A DNA stretch of 13,849 nucleotides from CAVVSD01 sp963757125 (lineage in GTDB: Bacteria; Actinomycetota; Thermoleophilia; Solirubrobacterales; Solirubrobacteraceae). Where the stretch lies: contig CAVWQP010000008.1 in NCBI GenBank assembly GCA_963757125.1, forward strand, positions 1 through 13,849. The letters are read 5' to 3'. The notes under the pieces are model-generated. The model had not been told where the DNA came from. It did not search any database and was given only the letters and a program-made list of their open reading frames with translations. The translations under genes were made by a program, and so were the position numbers. Below are positions 6,414-13,849 of the stretch, in pieces (the stretch's first letter is position 1; every line of letters begins with the position of its first letter).

Positions 6414-7166
6414 ATGCTGCTGAAGGACAAGGTCGCCCTGGTCACGGGCGGGGGATCGGGGATCGGCCGTGCGACGACGCAGCGGTTCGCCGAGGAGGGC
6501 GCGACCGTGGTCGCGGTCGACATCGACGAGGCCGGGCTCGAGGAGACCGCCCGTGGGATCGACGGCGTGTCGACGCAGGTCGTCGACGTCTCCGACAGCG
6601 CGCAGGTGAACGCCGCGTTCGAGCGCGTGTCGTCCGAGCACGGCCGCCTGGACGTGCTCGTGAACGCCGCCGGCGTGAGCGGGCCGAAGGGCGAGATCGA
6701 CCCGAGCACGCACTTCCTGCTGGACATCACCGACGACGACTGGGACCAGGTCGTCGCGATCAACCTGACGGGCAGCTTCTACACGGTGCGCGCGGCGGTG
6801 CCGCTCATGCGGGCCGCGGGCGGCGGGTCGATCGTGAACATCGCGAGCGTCTCCGCGCTCGTCGGCTACCCGCTGAACATCTACTACCCGGCGTCGAAGG
6901 CGGGCGTGCTCGGCCTCACCCGCGCGGCGGCCGGCGGCCTCGCTGCGGACGGCATCCGGGTGAACGTCGTCTGCCCGGGCGCGATCGACACGCCGATGCT
7001 CAACTCGATCCCCGACGAGGCGCGCCAGGAGGTCATCGACCTCGCGCCGATCAACCGGATGGCGAGCGCCCGCGAGCTCGCGGGGACGATCCTGTTCCTG
7101 GCGAGCGACGACGGGTCGTTCTACACGGGGCAGACCCTGTCGCCGAACGGCGGGATGTGGATGTAG
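6414..7166 (+). CDS. Classical SDR family dehydrogenase/reductase
   Basis: A complete 250-residue short-chain dehydrogenase. The NAD-binding TGGGSGIG lies at residues 11-18, Asp36 after the second strand points to NAD over NADP, and NAAG is at 84-87. The catalytic set is Asn117 (INLTG), Ser145 (NIASVS), Tyr158 and Lys162 (YPASK). NVVCPGAIDTPM and LSPNGGMWM follow the usual FabG-like pattern. It oxidises an alcohol or reduces a carbonyl; the substrate is not evident, and the fit to a specific named SDR is not strong. Strong Shine-Dalgarno. Its stop is one base from the stop of the convergent GMC gene, with no terminator between. Confidence 0.93.
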   Translation: MLLKDKVALVTGGGSGIGRATTQRFAEEGATVVAVDIDEAGLEETARGIDGVSTQVVDVSDSAQVNAAFERVSSEHGRLDVLVNAAGVSGPKGEIDPSTHFLLDITDDDWDQVVAINLTGSFYTVRAAVPLMRAAGGGSIVNIASVSALVGYPLNIYYPASKAGVLGLTRAAAGGLAADGIRVNVVCPGAIDTPMLNSIPDEARQEVIDLAPINRMASARELAGTILFLASDDGSFYTGQTLSPNGGMWM

Positions 7167-7167
7167 C

Positions 7168-8754
7168 TCACCCGTCCCGCCGGCGCTCCCAGATCCCGTC
7201 CGCCGCGCGCAGCGCGAGCGCCTGCACCGTGTGGGTCGGATTGACGGACGCGCCCGTCGCCATCACCGACCCGTCGACGACGAGCAGGTTCGGGACGTCG
7301 TGGCAGCGGTTCCAGGCGTCGACGACCGAGTCGTCTGGGTCAGCGCCCATGCGGGCCGTGCCCAGCAGGTGCCAGCCCAGCAGCGTGTCGAACCCGAGCA
7401 CCCGCACGGAGTCCGCGCCCGCCGCGAAGCAGAGCTCCGTCGCCTTCTCGATCCCCGCCTCGCCGATGCGGCGCGAGTTCTCCGACAGCGTGTAGTGCGT
7501 CACGACGCCAGGCAGGCCGAACCCGTCCACGCGCTCGTGGTCGAGCTCGACGCGGTTGTGCGGCTCGGGCTCGTCGTCGCCGCAGACCCAGCACACGGCC
7601 TCGTGGTTGAGGTGGTGCTCGAGCGCCGCGTGGTGCCCCTCGCCCCAGCCCGCCGTCTGCAGCGCGGTGTCGAGCGGGTCGAACCCGCGCATCGCCGTGA
7701 TGATGAACCCGCGCTTGAAGTCGCGGGACGTGTCGGTCTCGTAGAAGTGCCGCGTCGTCGCCGTCGCGCCCCACGGCCCGTGGTCGGCGCCGGTGCGCTC
7801 CGGGAAGTGCCCGATGACCGTCGTCTGCACGTGGACCATGAGGTTGCGGCCGACCATGCCGCTGGAGTTCGCCAGCCCGTCGGGGAAGGCGGGCGACGAC
7901 GACATGAGCAGCAGCCGCGGCGTTCCCAGCCCGTTGCCGGCGAGCACGACCACGGGGGCGGTTGCGCGTTGCACCGAGCCGTCGGCCGCGTGGTAGAGCA
8001 CGCCGTCCGCGCGCCCGCGGGTGTCGAGGGTGATCTCGCGAACGCGCGCGCCCGTCTGCAGCCGCACGCCGTCGCGCAGCGCCTCGGGCCAGTACGTGTT
8101 CGCGGGCGTCGCCAGCGCGCCGGTCGGGCAGCCGTACGTGCAGTGCCCGTTGTTCGTGCACGCCGGCCGGCCCCGATAGTCGCGCGACGCGATCGCCTGG
8201 TGCTGCACCCACCAATACCAGCCGAGCCGCTCGAAGCCGTCGATCCAGCGCTCGCCCATCGCACCCATGGAGACGGGCGGCAGCGGCGCCTCGGGCGTCG
8301 GCGGTGCCGTCGGGTCCCCGGCGATGCCGGACATGCCCATCTCGGCCTCGTTGATCTCGTAGTAGCGCTCGAGGTCCTCGTAGCCGATGGGCCAGTCGCG
8401 CCCGAAGCCGTCGAGCGTCGCGCCGCGGAAGTCCGACGGCAGGAAGCGCCAGAACGCACCACCCCAGCCCGTCGCGCTGCCGCCGACCGCCGAGTAGACG
8501 AACGCGTCGACGGGGTTGGCGCCCAGGTTGCGCACCGGGTAGTCGGCCGGCCACCCGCGCCGGGCCGCGCTCGGGCTCCAGTAGCGCCGCGCGCGCACCT
8601 GCCAGTCGGCGTGGCGCTTGGGGATGTGGTCGTCGGGGACCCAGTCGCCCTGCTCGAGGACCAGGACGTCCGCGCCGTGCTGCGACAGCCGCCACGCGAG
8701 GGCGGCGCCCGCCGCGCCGCCGCCGACGACCAGGACGTCCGCGACCTGGGTCAC
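7168..8754 (-). CDS. GMC family FAD dehydrogenase with an Fe-S-like cysteine motif
   Basis: A complete 528-residue glucose-methanol-choline oxidoreductase of the gluconate/glucose dehydrogenase branch. The FAD-binding VVGGGAAGAALAWRLS covers residues 9-24. GGSATGWGGAFWRF is near 91-104, and ACTNNGHCTYGCPTGA near 198-213 places Cys199, Cys205 and Cys209. VVVLAGNGLGTPRLLLMS is the usual GMC signature. WHLLGTARMG and VNPTHTVQALALRAADG give the catalytic His/Asn pair near 462 and 505-508. The C-x5-C-x3-C spacing agrees with what I recall of the [3Fe-4S] site in Burkholderia FAD-glucose dehydrogenase. The GTG start overlaps the upstream subunit 3 stop (GTGA), so the two are coupled. Probably oxidises a sugar or other alcohol; the substrate is unknown. 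No signal peptide. Last gene of a five-gene operon. Confidence 0.92.
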   Translation of the reverse strand: MTQVADVLVVGGGAAGAALAWRLSQHGADVLVLEQGDWVPDDHIPKRHADWQVRARRYWSPSAARRGWPADYPVRNLGANPVDAFVYSAVGGSATGWGGAFWRFLPSDFRGATLDGFGRDWPIGYEDLERYYEINEAEMGMSGIAGDPTAPPTPEAPLPPVSMGAMGERWIDGFERLGWYWWVQHQAIASRDYRGRPACTNNGHCTYGCPTGALATPANTYWPEALRDGVRLQTGARVREITLDTRGRADGVLYHAADGSVQRATAPVVVLAGNGLGTPRLLLMSSSPAFPDGLANSSGMVGRNLMVHVQTTVIGHFPERTGADHGPWGATATTRHFYETDTSRDFKRGFIITAMRGFDPLDTALQTAGWGEGHHAALEHHLNHEAVCWVCGDDEPEPHNRVELDHERVDGFGLPGVVTHYTLSENSRRIGEAGIEKATELCFAAGADSVRVLGFDTLLGWHLLGTARMGADPDDSVVDAWNRCHDVPNLLVVDGSVMATGASVNPTHTVQALALRAADGIWERRRDG

Positions 8755-9251
8755 GTGGAGCGGTGCCGGGGAGGCAGGGCGCGCACGCGGTCCAGCCTCG
8801 CCGGATCGAACGGCGGCAGCGGCGTGCCCACCATCGGCCGCCGCGAGCTGAAGCCCGTCCGCGCCTCGACCACCGCCTCGACGGCCGGGTCGCGGTAGTA
8901 CGCCTCCAGCGTCATCTCCAGCACGGAGAAGAACACGGGCCCGAGCGTCGGATCGGCTTCGAGCTCGCGCAGCGCCGCGACCTGCTCCTCGGACCCGAGC
9001 TCGAGGAATCCGCGCTCTGCGAGCCACCCGAGCGCCGACCGCACCGCGGGCGCGATCGCGGGCGCGCGGTCCATGAGCGCGTCGATGTAGCCGACCACGG
9101 GCGTCGCGGTCGCGGGCGGCCAGGTCCCGTCACCGGGGACGAGGCGGTCGGCCCACGCGCCGAGGATCGCGCGCTCGTCCGCGTCGAGGACGAGCGGCTC
9201 GCCGACCTCCTCCGGTGCGACGTAGACGCCCCCGGCGTCCCCGGCCCGCAC
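8751..9251 (-). CDS. Gluconate 2-dehydrogenase subunit 3-like protein
   Basis: A 166-residue helical protein encoded directly before the GMC dehydrogenase and overlapping it by four bases. VLDADERAILGAWADRLVPGDGTWPPATATPVVGYIDALM and FFSVLEMTLEAYYRDPAVEAV match the subunit 3 family (small subunit of FAD gluconate/glucose dehydrogenases). In known cases this subunit acts as a chaperone and hitch-hiker for Tat export of the flavoprotein. Here the N-terminus (MRAGDAGGVYVAPEE) has no twin-arginine and no hydrophobic core, so the pair may stay in the cytoplasm. The GTG start at 9251 shares its G-T overlap with the TAG of the upstream 79-residue gene, which implies coupled translation. Confidence 0.82.
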   Translation of the reverse strand: MRAGDAGGVYVAPEEVGEPLVLDADERAILGAWADRLVPGDGTWPPATATPVVGYIDALMDRAPAIAPAVRSALGWLAERGFLELGSEEQVAALRELEADPTLGPVFFSVLEMTLEAYYRDPAVEAVVEARTGFSSRRPMVGTPLPPFDPARLDRVRALPPRHRST

Positions 9252-9490
9252 TAGAGGATGATGCGCCCCGGGTTGTCCCCGCTGGGGCCGTCCCAGAGCT
9301 CCTGGTGCAGCGCCTCGTCGACCTGGGCCGGCGTCATCGGGAACGCGGGGCAGCCCCGGACGCGCTCGACGATCTCCTCGAAGGTGACGGCGGGCGACCC
9401 GCCTCGTACCGAACGGTCCCCCAGCTCGGGGAGCAGTCCGTGCTCGTTCAGCAGCGCCCAGATGTAGCGCGTCGGCGAGGCATCGCTCAT
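9251..9490 (-). CDS. Unrecognised 79-residue protein of the GMC operon
   Basis: MSDASPTRYIWALLNEHGLL opens a soluble acidic protein with no membrane helix, no signal peptide and a single cysteine. The middle (FEEIVERVRGCPAFPMTPAQVDEALHQEL, read around residues 37-65) looks like two or three helices; the end is WDGPSGDNPGRIIL. I do not recognise a family. Its stop overlaps the start of the subunit 3 gene by one base, so the products are probably made in step. It may be a third component or assembly factor of the dehydrogenase, or an unrelated passenger. It starts 11 bases after the PPOX stop and has its own TAGGAT box eight bases before the ATG. Confidence 0.7.
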   Translation of the reverse strand: MSDASPTRYIWALLNEHGLLPELGDRSVRGGSPAVTFEEIVERVRGCPAFPMTPAQVDEALHQELWDGPSGDNPGRIIL

Positions 9491-9498
9491 GCGCGAGG

Positions 9499-9504
9499 AT
9501 CCTA
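9499..9504 (-). promoter_or_regulatory. -10 box of the 79-residue gene, overlapping the PPOX stop codon
   Basis: On the minus strand TAGGAT (TANNNT) ends eight bases before the ATG at 9490. Its TAG is the stop codon of the PPOX gene. It could drive an internal transcript of the last three genes (79-residue protein, subunit 3, GMC). Confidence 0.42.
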
Positions 9505-9918
9505 TCGAGCCGACCAGCCCGACCAGCGCGTCACGGCGACGCTGAGGACGGGGCCCTCGGGCGGTCGCGCCCGGTGCTGCGGGTAGCGCTCCGCGAGCAG
9601 CTCGACGGCATGCGCGGCCGCTGGCGAGCCCGGCTCGTGCACGGTTCCGGCGCCGTCGGCCCGGACCCACCACAGGGCGTCCCAGTCGTCGTCGGCGTAG
9701 TGGTCGGCGAGCAGCGCGACGCGCGGGTTGGCGCGGACGTTCGCCAGGCGCTTCAGCGCCGTCGTGCGCTTCGGCTTGTGGTCGACCGCGACGACGACGG
9801 TGTCGCCCTCGACGGCGAAGACGACCGGGACGACGTGCGGCACGCCCTCGGCGTCCGCGGTCGCGAGACGGGCGACGCGCGCCGCCGCGAACCGCCGGCG
9901 CGCCTCGTCCCCGGTCAT
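9502..9918 (-). CDS. PPOX class F420-dependent oxidoreductase, Rv0121 type
   Basis: A 138-residue split-beta-barrel protein of the pyridoxamine-phosphate-oxidase-like fold. RFAAARVARLATADAEG, VPHVVPVVFAVEGDTVVVAV, DHKPKRTTALKRLANVRANP and DHYADDDWDALWWVRADG follow the TIGR03668 (Rv0121) group closely. Members bind F420 or a flavin; the substrate is unknown. The KPKRTT stretch is typical cofactor-contact sequence. Complete, no frameshift. The ATG lies two bases after the stop of the upstream luciferase-like gene, so the two F420 enzymes are translated from one message. Confidence 0.88.
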   Translation of the reverse strand: MTGDEARRRFAAARVARLATADAEGVPHVVPVVFAVEGDTVVVAVDHKPKRTTALKRLANVRANPRVALLADHYADDDWDALWWVRADGAGTVHEPGSPAAAHAVELLAERYPQHRARPPEGPVLSVAVTRWSGWSAR

Positions 9919-9920
9919 CC

Positions 9921-10757
9921 TCAGGTCTCTCCGCGCAGCTCCGCGAGGGCGTCCTCGAAGCGGTCGAGCGCCCGCTCGATCGGCCCCCGTGTCGTCGACG
10001 GCAGCCAGTGCACCGCGCGCTTGACGCCCGCCTCCTCCAGCTCGGCGAGCTTGGCCGGGTCGGCGGGGACGCCGAACGCGATGACCGGGATCTCGCGGCC
10101 GTCGGAGCGCTCGCGCAGCTCGACGATCTTGTCCATGACGTCGGGGAAGCCGTAGTTGGGGATCCACGCGTCGCCGTAGGCGAGCACGCGGTCGAGGACG
10201 GTCGGCCCGTTGCCCCCGACGAGCACGGGCGGGTGCGGCCACTGGGCGGGCTTGGGCCAGGACCAGATCCGCTCGAAGTCCACGAACTCGCCGTGGTAGC
10301 TGGCCTCGTCCTGCGTCCAGATCTCCTTCATCGCCTCGATGCGCTCGCGCATGACCTTCATGCGCTTCCGCGGGTCGACGCCGTGGTTGACGATCTCCTC
10401 GCGGTTCCACCCCGCGCCGACGCCGAACTCCACGCGCCCGCCGGAGAGGTGGTCGATGCTGGCGACCTCCTTCGCGGTGATGATCGGGTCGCGCTCGATG
10501 ACCAGGCAGATGCCCGAGCCGATCCGCAGCCGCGTCGTCGCGGCCGCCGCGGCGGTCATCGCGACGAAGAGGTCGTACGTGTGGATGTAGTGCCGCGGTA
10601 GGGGCTGGCCGCTGGGGTGCGGCGTCTCCCGCGAGGCCGGGATGTGCGTGTGCTCGGGGAAGTACAGCGCGTCGTGCCCGCGCTCCTCGACCAGGCGCGC
10701 GATGCCCCCGGGATCGAGTGCGTCGTGCGTCGCGAAGACGGCGAGTCCGGTCTCCAT
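9921..10757 (-). CDS. LLM class F420-dependent oxidoreductase, Rv2161c type
   Basis: A complete 278-residue luciferase-like barrel enzyme, first gene of the minus-strand operon. The pattern fits the TIGR03619 (Rv2161c) group: DALYFPEHTHIPASRETP near 29-46, RLRIGSGICLVIERDPI, TAKEVASIDHLSGGRVEFGV, GAGWNREEIVNHGVDP, IWTQDEASYHGEFVDF and WPKPAQWPHPPVLVGGNGP. Such proteins use F420 (some FMN) to oxidise or reduce an unidentified substrate. The ATG at 10757 is chosen because the conserved METGLAVFATHDAL start follows it and a TAGACT -10 box ends seven bases upstream. Longer upstream extensions have no supporting similarity. Different subfamily from the gene at 4898, so not a recent duplicate. Confidence 0.93.
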   Translation of the reverse strand: METGLAVFATHDALDPGGIARLVEERGHDALYFPEHTHIPASRETPHPSGQPLPRHYIHTYDLFVAMTAAAAATTRLRIGSGICLVIERDPIITAKEVASIDHLSGGRVEFGVGAGWNREEIVNHGVDPRKRMKVMRERIEAMKEIWTQDEASYHGEFVDFERIWSWPKPAQWPHPPVLVGGNGPTVLDRVLAYGDAWIPNYGFPDVMDKIVELRERSDGREIPVIAFGVPADPAKLAELEEAGVKRAVHWLPSTTRGPIERALDRFEDALAELRGET

Positions 10758-10764
10758 GGCGCCG

Positions 10765-10770
10765 AGTCTA
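10765..10770 (-). promoter_or_regulatory. -10 box of the F420/GMC operon, leaderless type
   Basis: On the minus strand TAGACT (TANNNT) ends seven bases before the ATG at 10757, and the gap has no Shine-Dalgarno. This is the likely promoter of the five-gene operon. TTCCTG, 16 bases further upstream, is only a weak -35 candidate. Confidence 0.55.
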
Positions 10771-10890
10771 GGTCGGCATCGTTTCCCAGGAATCTCCAGG
10801 GATCTCCACAGCGGGGACTCGCGGTCCGTGTCGATGCTCTCCACCGGACGGGCAGGAGCCCGCCCTCGAGCGAAAGAGAGCGAACCCAGC
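10771..10890. other. Divergent intergenic region with short repeats
   Basis: This gap serves the minus-strand F420/GMC operon and the plus-strand repeat protein. It holds a direct repeat ATCTCCA at 10792-10798 and 10802-10808, one helical turn apart, and a small hairpin CGGGC-AGGA-GCCCG at 10849-10862. No clear -10/-35 pair for the plus-strand gene is visible. The purine-rich AAAGAGAG (10873-10880) is a weak ribosome binding site for the ATG at 10891. Confidence 0.3.
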
Positions 10891-11235
10891 ATGTCCCCCT
10901 CCCTCCGCAGGACGGGCGCCGCACTCGGCGCGATCGCGTCGGCGACCCAGCAGGGCTCGCAAGGGCAGACCCCGCCCGCCGGCGCGCCTGGCCAGGGCCA
11001 GGGCGGCCCCGACCTCAGCGCGCTCGCCGCCAAGCTCGGCGTCAGCGAGGCCAAGCTCGGGTCCGCGATGCAGTCTGGGCGGCCCACGCAGGGCTCCGCG
11101 CCGCAGGACATGGCCGCGAGCCTCGCCAAGGCGCTCGGCGTGACGGAGGCCAAGGTGCAGGCCGCGATGGAGGCCACCCGTCCGAGTGGCGGCCGGCCTC
11201 CACAGTCGGGCCAGACGCAGGGAGGGACGAGCTGA
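10891..11235 (+). CDS. Small protein with two tandem helix repeats
   Basis: A 114-residue protein. After a basic start (MSPSLRRTGAALGAIASATQ) and a Gln/Gly/Pro-rich linker come two copies of one unit: LSALAAKLGVSEAKLGSAM (about 49-67) and AASLAKALGVTEAKVQAAME (about 84-103), each followed by a Gly/Pro/Gln-rich stretch. The LxxxLGVxEAKVxAAM unit recurs in many secreted actinobacterial proteins of unknown role. The start looks like a signal peptide whose hydrophobic core is too short, so it may be non-secreted or damaged. I do not assign a function. It ends one base before the GTG of the GT39 gene, so they are almost certainly co-transcribed. Confidence 0.65.
   Translation: MSPSLRRTGAALGAIASATQQGSQGQTPPAGAPGQGQGGPDLSALAAKLGVSEAKLGSAMQSGRPTQGSAPQDMAASLAKALGVTEAKVQAAMEATRPSGGRPPQSGQTQGGTS
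11221..11226 (+). promoter_or_regulatory. Shine-Dalgarno for the GT39 gene
   Basis: GGAGGG lies ten bases before the GTG at 11237, inside the end of the preceding gene. It supports this GTG over in-frame upstream starts that would overlap the repeat protein. Confidence 0.45.
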
Positions 11236-11236
11236 C

Positions 11237-13172
<1,936 letters not shown>

Positions 13173-13176
<4 letters not shown>

Positions 13177-13817
13177 TCGGTCTCGCCGGCGATGGCGGCC
13201 GCGTGCGCGCGCGCCGCCATCGCGATGATCGTCACGGCGGCGTCGATCGAGAACGCCGTCGTGTCGAGCATCAGGTGGTACAGCGACGGGTCGTGCGAGT
13301 CGCGACGGTAGAAGTGCTGCATGTACGCGTCGCGGGCGCCGTCGGTCTCCTTCATCCGACGCTTGATCGTCTTGCGGTCGATCCCCTCGCCCGCCATCGC
13401 CTGCGCCATCCGCGCCTCGACCGGTCCGTCGATCCGCACGCGCAGGACGCGCGGGTCGTCGAGCAGGACGACCGACGCGGCGCGCCCGAGGATGACGCCC
13501 TCGCCGTGCGAGGCGTACTCCCGGATGACCTGCTCGGTCGCGTCGCGGTAGCCCTGGTCCTCGTAGGCGGTCGGGATCATCGCGCCGCCGCCCGCGTAGA
13601 CCTGCACCGCGGGGGCGAAGTCGCGCAGCAGCCGGTCGAGCCGGCTGACCTGCGTCTCGTCGCGCGCGAGGACCTCGTCGAGCGGGACGGCGAGGCGCTG
13701 GGCCACGGCGGCCGGGATGGCGCGGTCGACGAAGGGGACCTCGAGGGCGGACGCGACCTCCGGTCCGATGATGCTTCCACCGGCGCCGTACGACGCGGAC
13801 AGCGTGACCAGGGTCAT
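13173..13817 (-). CDS. Cytidylate kinase-like family protein
   Basis: A complete 214-residue P-loop protein of the Cytidylate_kin2 type. The N-terminus MTLVTLSASYGAGGSIIGPE carries the Gly-rich nucleotide-binding loop (about 8-15). VPFVDRAI, EGVILGRAASVVLLDDPRVL and VRIDGPVEARMAQAMA follow, then RKTIKRRMKETDGARDAYMQ with the basic/lid segment and DPSLYHLMLDTTAFSIDAAV near the end. The family resembles CMP kinase, but its true substrate is mostly untested; a specific nucleotide cannot be named. The ATG is chosen because the conserved strand starts at once and a TAGAAC box lies seven bases upstream. Its TAG stop overlaps the TAG of the convergent GT39 gene by sharing CTAG. Confidence 0.9.
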
Positions 13818-13824
13818 CAGGTGA

Positions 13825-13830
13825 GTTCTA
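13825..13830 (-). promoter_or_regulatory. -10-like box of the kinase gene, leaderless type
   Basis: On the minus strand TAGAAC ends seven bases before the ATG at 13817, without a Shine-Dalgarno. Its last base departs from TANNNT; the position matches the other boxes in the window. Confidence 0.38.
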
Positions 13831-13844
13831 CCCCGTTTGCGGGG
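13831..13844. other. Short GC hairpin upstream of the kinase promoter
   Basis: CCCCG-TTTG-CGGGG can form a five-pair stem next to the -10-like box. It may be the end of a neighbouring gene outside the window or part of the promoter. The window stops five bases later, so this cannot be decided. Confidence 0.25.
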
Positions 13845-13849
13845 GGAGG

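Noticed and set aside
7231..8898. A 555-codon open frame on the plus strand opposite the GMC gene
   Set aside because: Arg/Ala/Val-rich shadow of a well-conserved gene; GC-rich codon bias creates it.
6414..10757. A mycofactocin-type system (SDR, GMC, F420/LLM enzymes, small peptide gene)
   Set aside because: The 79-residue protein lacks the short precursor form and its C-terminal Val-Tyr, and no radical SAM or other maturation gene is present.
10639..10890. An N-terminal extension of the repeat protein from an upstream ATG at 10642
   Set aside because: It would overlap the divergent LLM gene and its promoter and has no signal-like or conserved sequence; ATG 10891 is preferred.

Overview
This window comes from a very GC-rich bacterium, most likely an actinobacterium. 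The protein families (two luciferase-like and one PPOX-type F420-dependent oxidoreductase, a YkcB-type GT39 glycosyltransferase, a DUF3291 protein) and the apparent leaderless starts fit Actinomycetota, perhaps Thermoleophilia/Solirubrobacterales. The phylum-level call is fairly safe; the class-level call is inference. No rRNA, tRNA, CRISPR array, insertion sequence or phage gene was seen.

Left part (1-3414): a DUF3291 gene on the minus strand diverges from a plus-strand run of four tightly packed genes: PiT phosphate transporter, a small two-helix membrane protein, a HAD-like protein that seems to lack its catalytic aspartates, and a CorA-type Mg2+ channel. Joints are ATGA overlaps or directly abutting stop and start. 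This suggests co-expressed phosphate and magnesium uptake. PiT and HAD are broken by about a dozen single-base insertions. Undoing them restores well-conserved proteins, so sequence error is more likely than old decay. CorA is intact until its C-terminus, where a frameshift and a stop codon destroy the GMN selectivity motif.

Middle (3415-7166): an NmrA-like NAD(P)-binding protein and a truncated ArsR-type regulator lie on the minus strand, both frameshifted. A small membrane protein follows on the plus strand, then an F420-dependent luciferase-like oxidoreductase (Rv1855c type), a glutathione S-transferase-like protein (one frameshift) and a classical SDR dehydrogenase.

Right (7168-10757, minus strand): a compact five-gene operon. 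In transcription order it holds an Rv2161c-type F420 oxidoreductase, an Rv0121-type PPOX F420 oxidoreductase, an unrecognised 79-residue protein, a gluconate-2-dehydrogenase subunit 3-like protein, and a GMC flavin dehydrogenase with a C-x5-C-x3-C motif like the [3Fe-4S] site of bacterial FAD-glucose dehydrogenases. No Tat signal or cytochrome partner is present, so the electron acceptor is open.

Far right (10891-13817): a small two-repeat protein is followed closely by a GT39 membrane glycosyltransferase (one frameshift in a Gly/Met linker). This converges on a cytidylate-kinase-like P-loop protein, and the two stop codons share one CTAG.

The most general signal is a TAG-type -10 box (TAGGTT, TAGATG, TAGGTT, TAGGAT, TAGACT, TAGAAC) 7-8 bases before the start codon of six genes, with no Shine-Dalgarno. 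This is the layout of leaderless transcription. In two of these cases the box's TAG is also the stop codon of the preceding gene.
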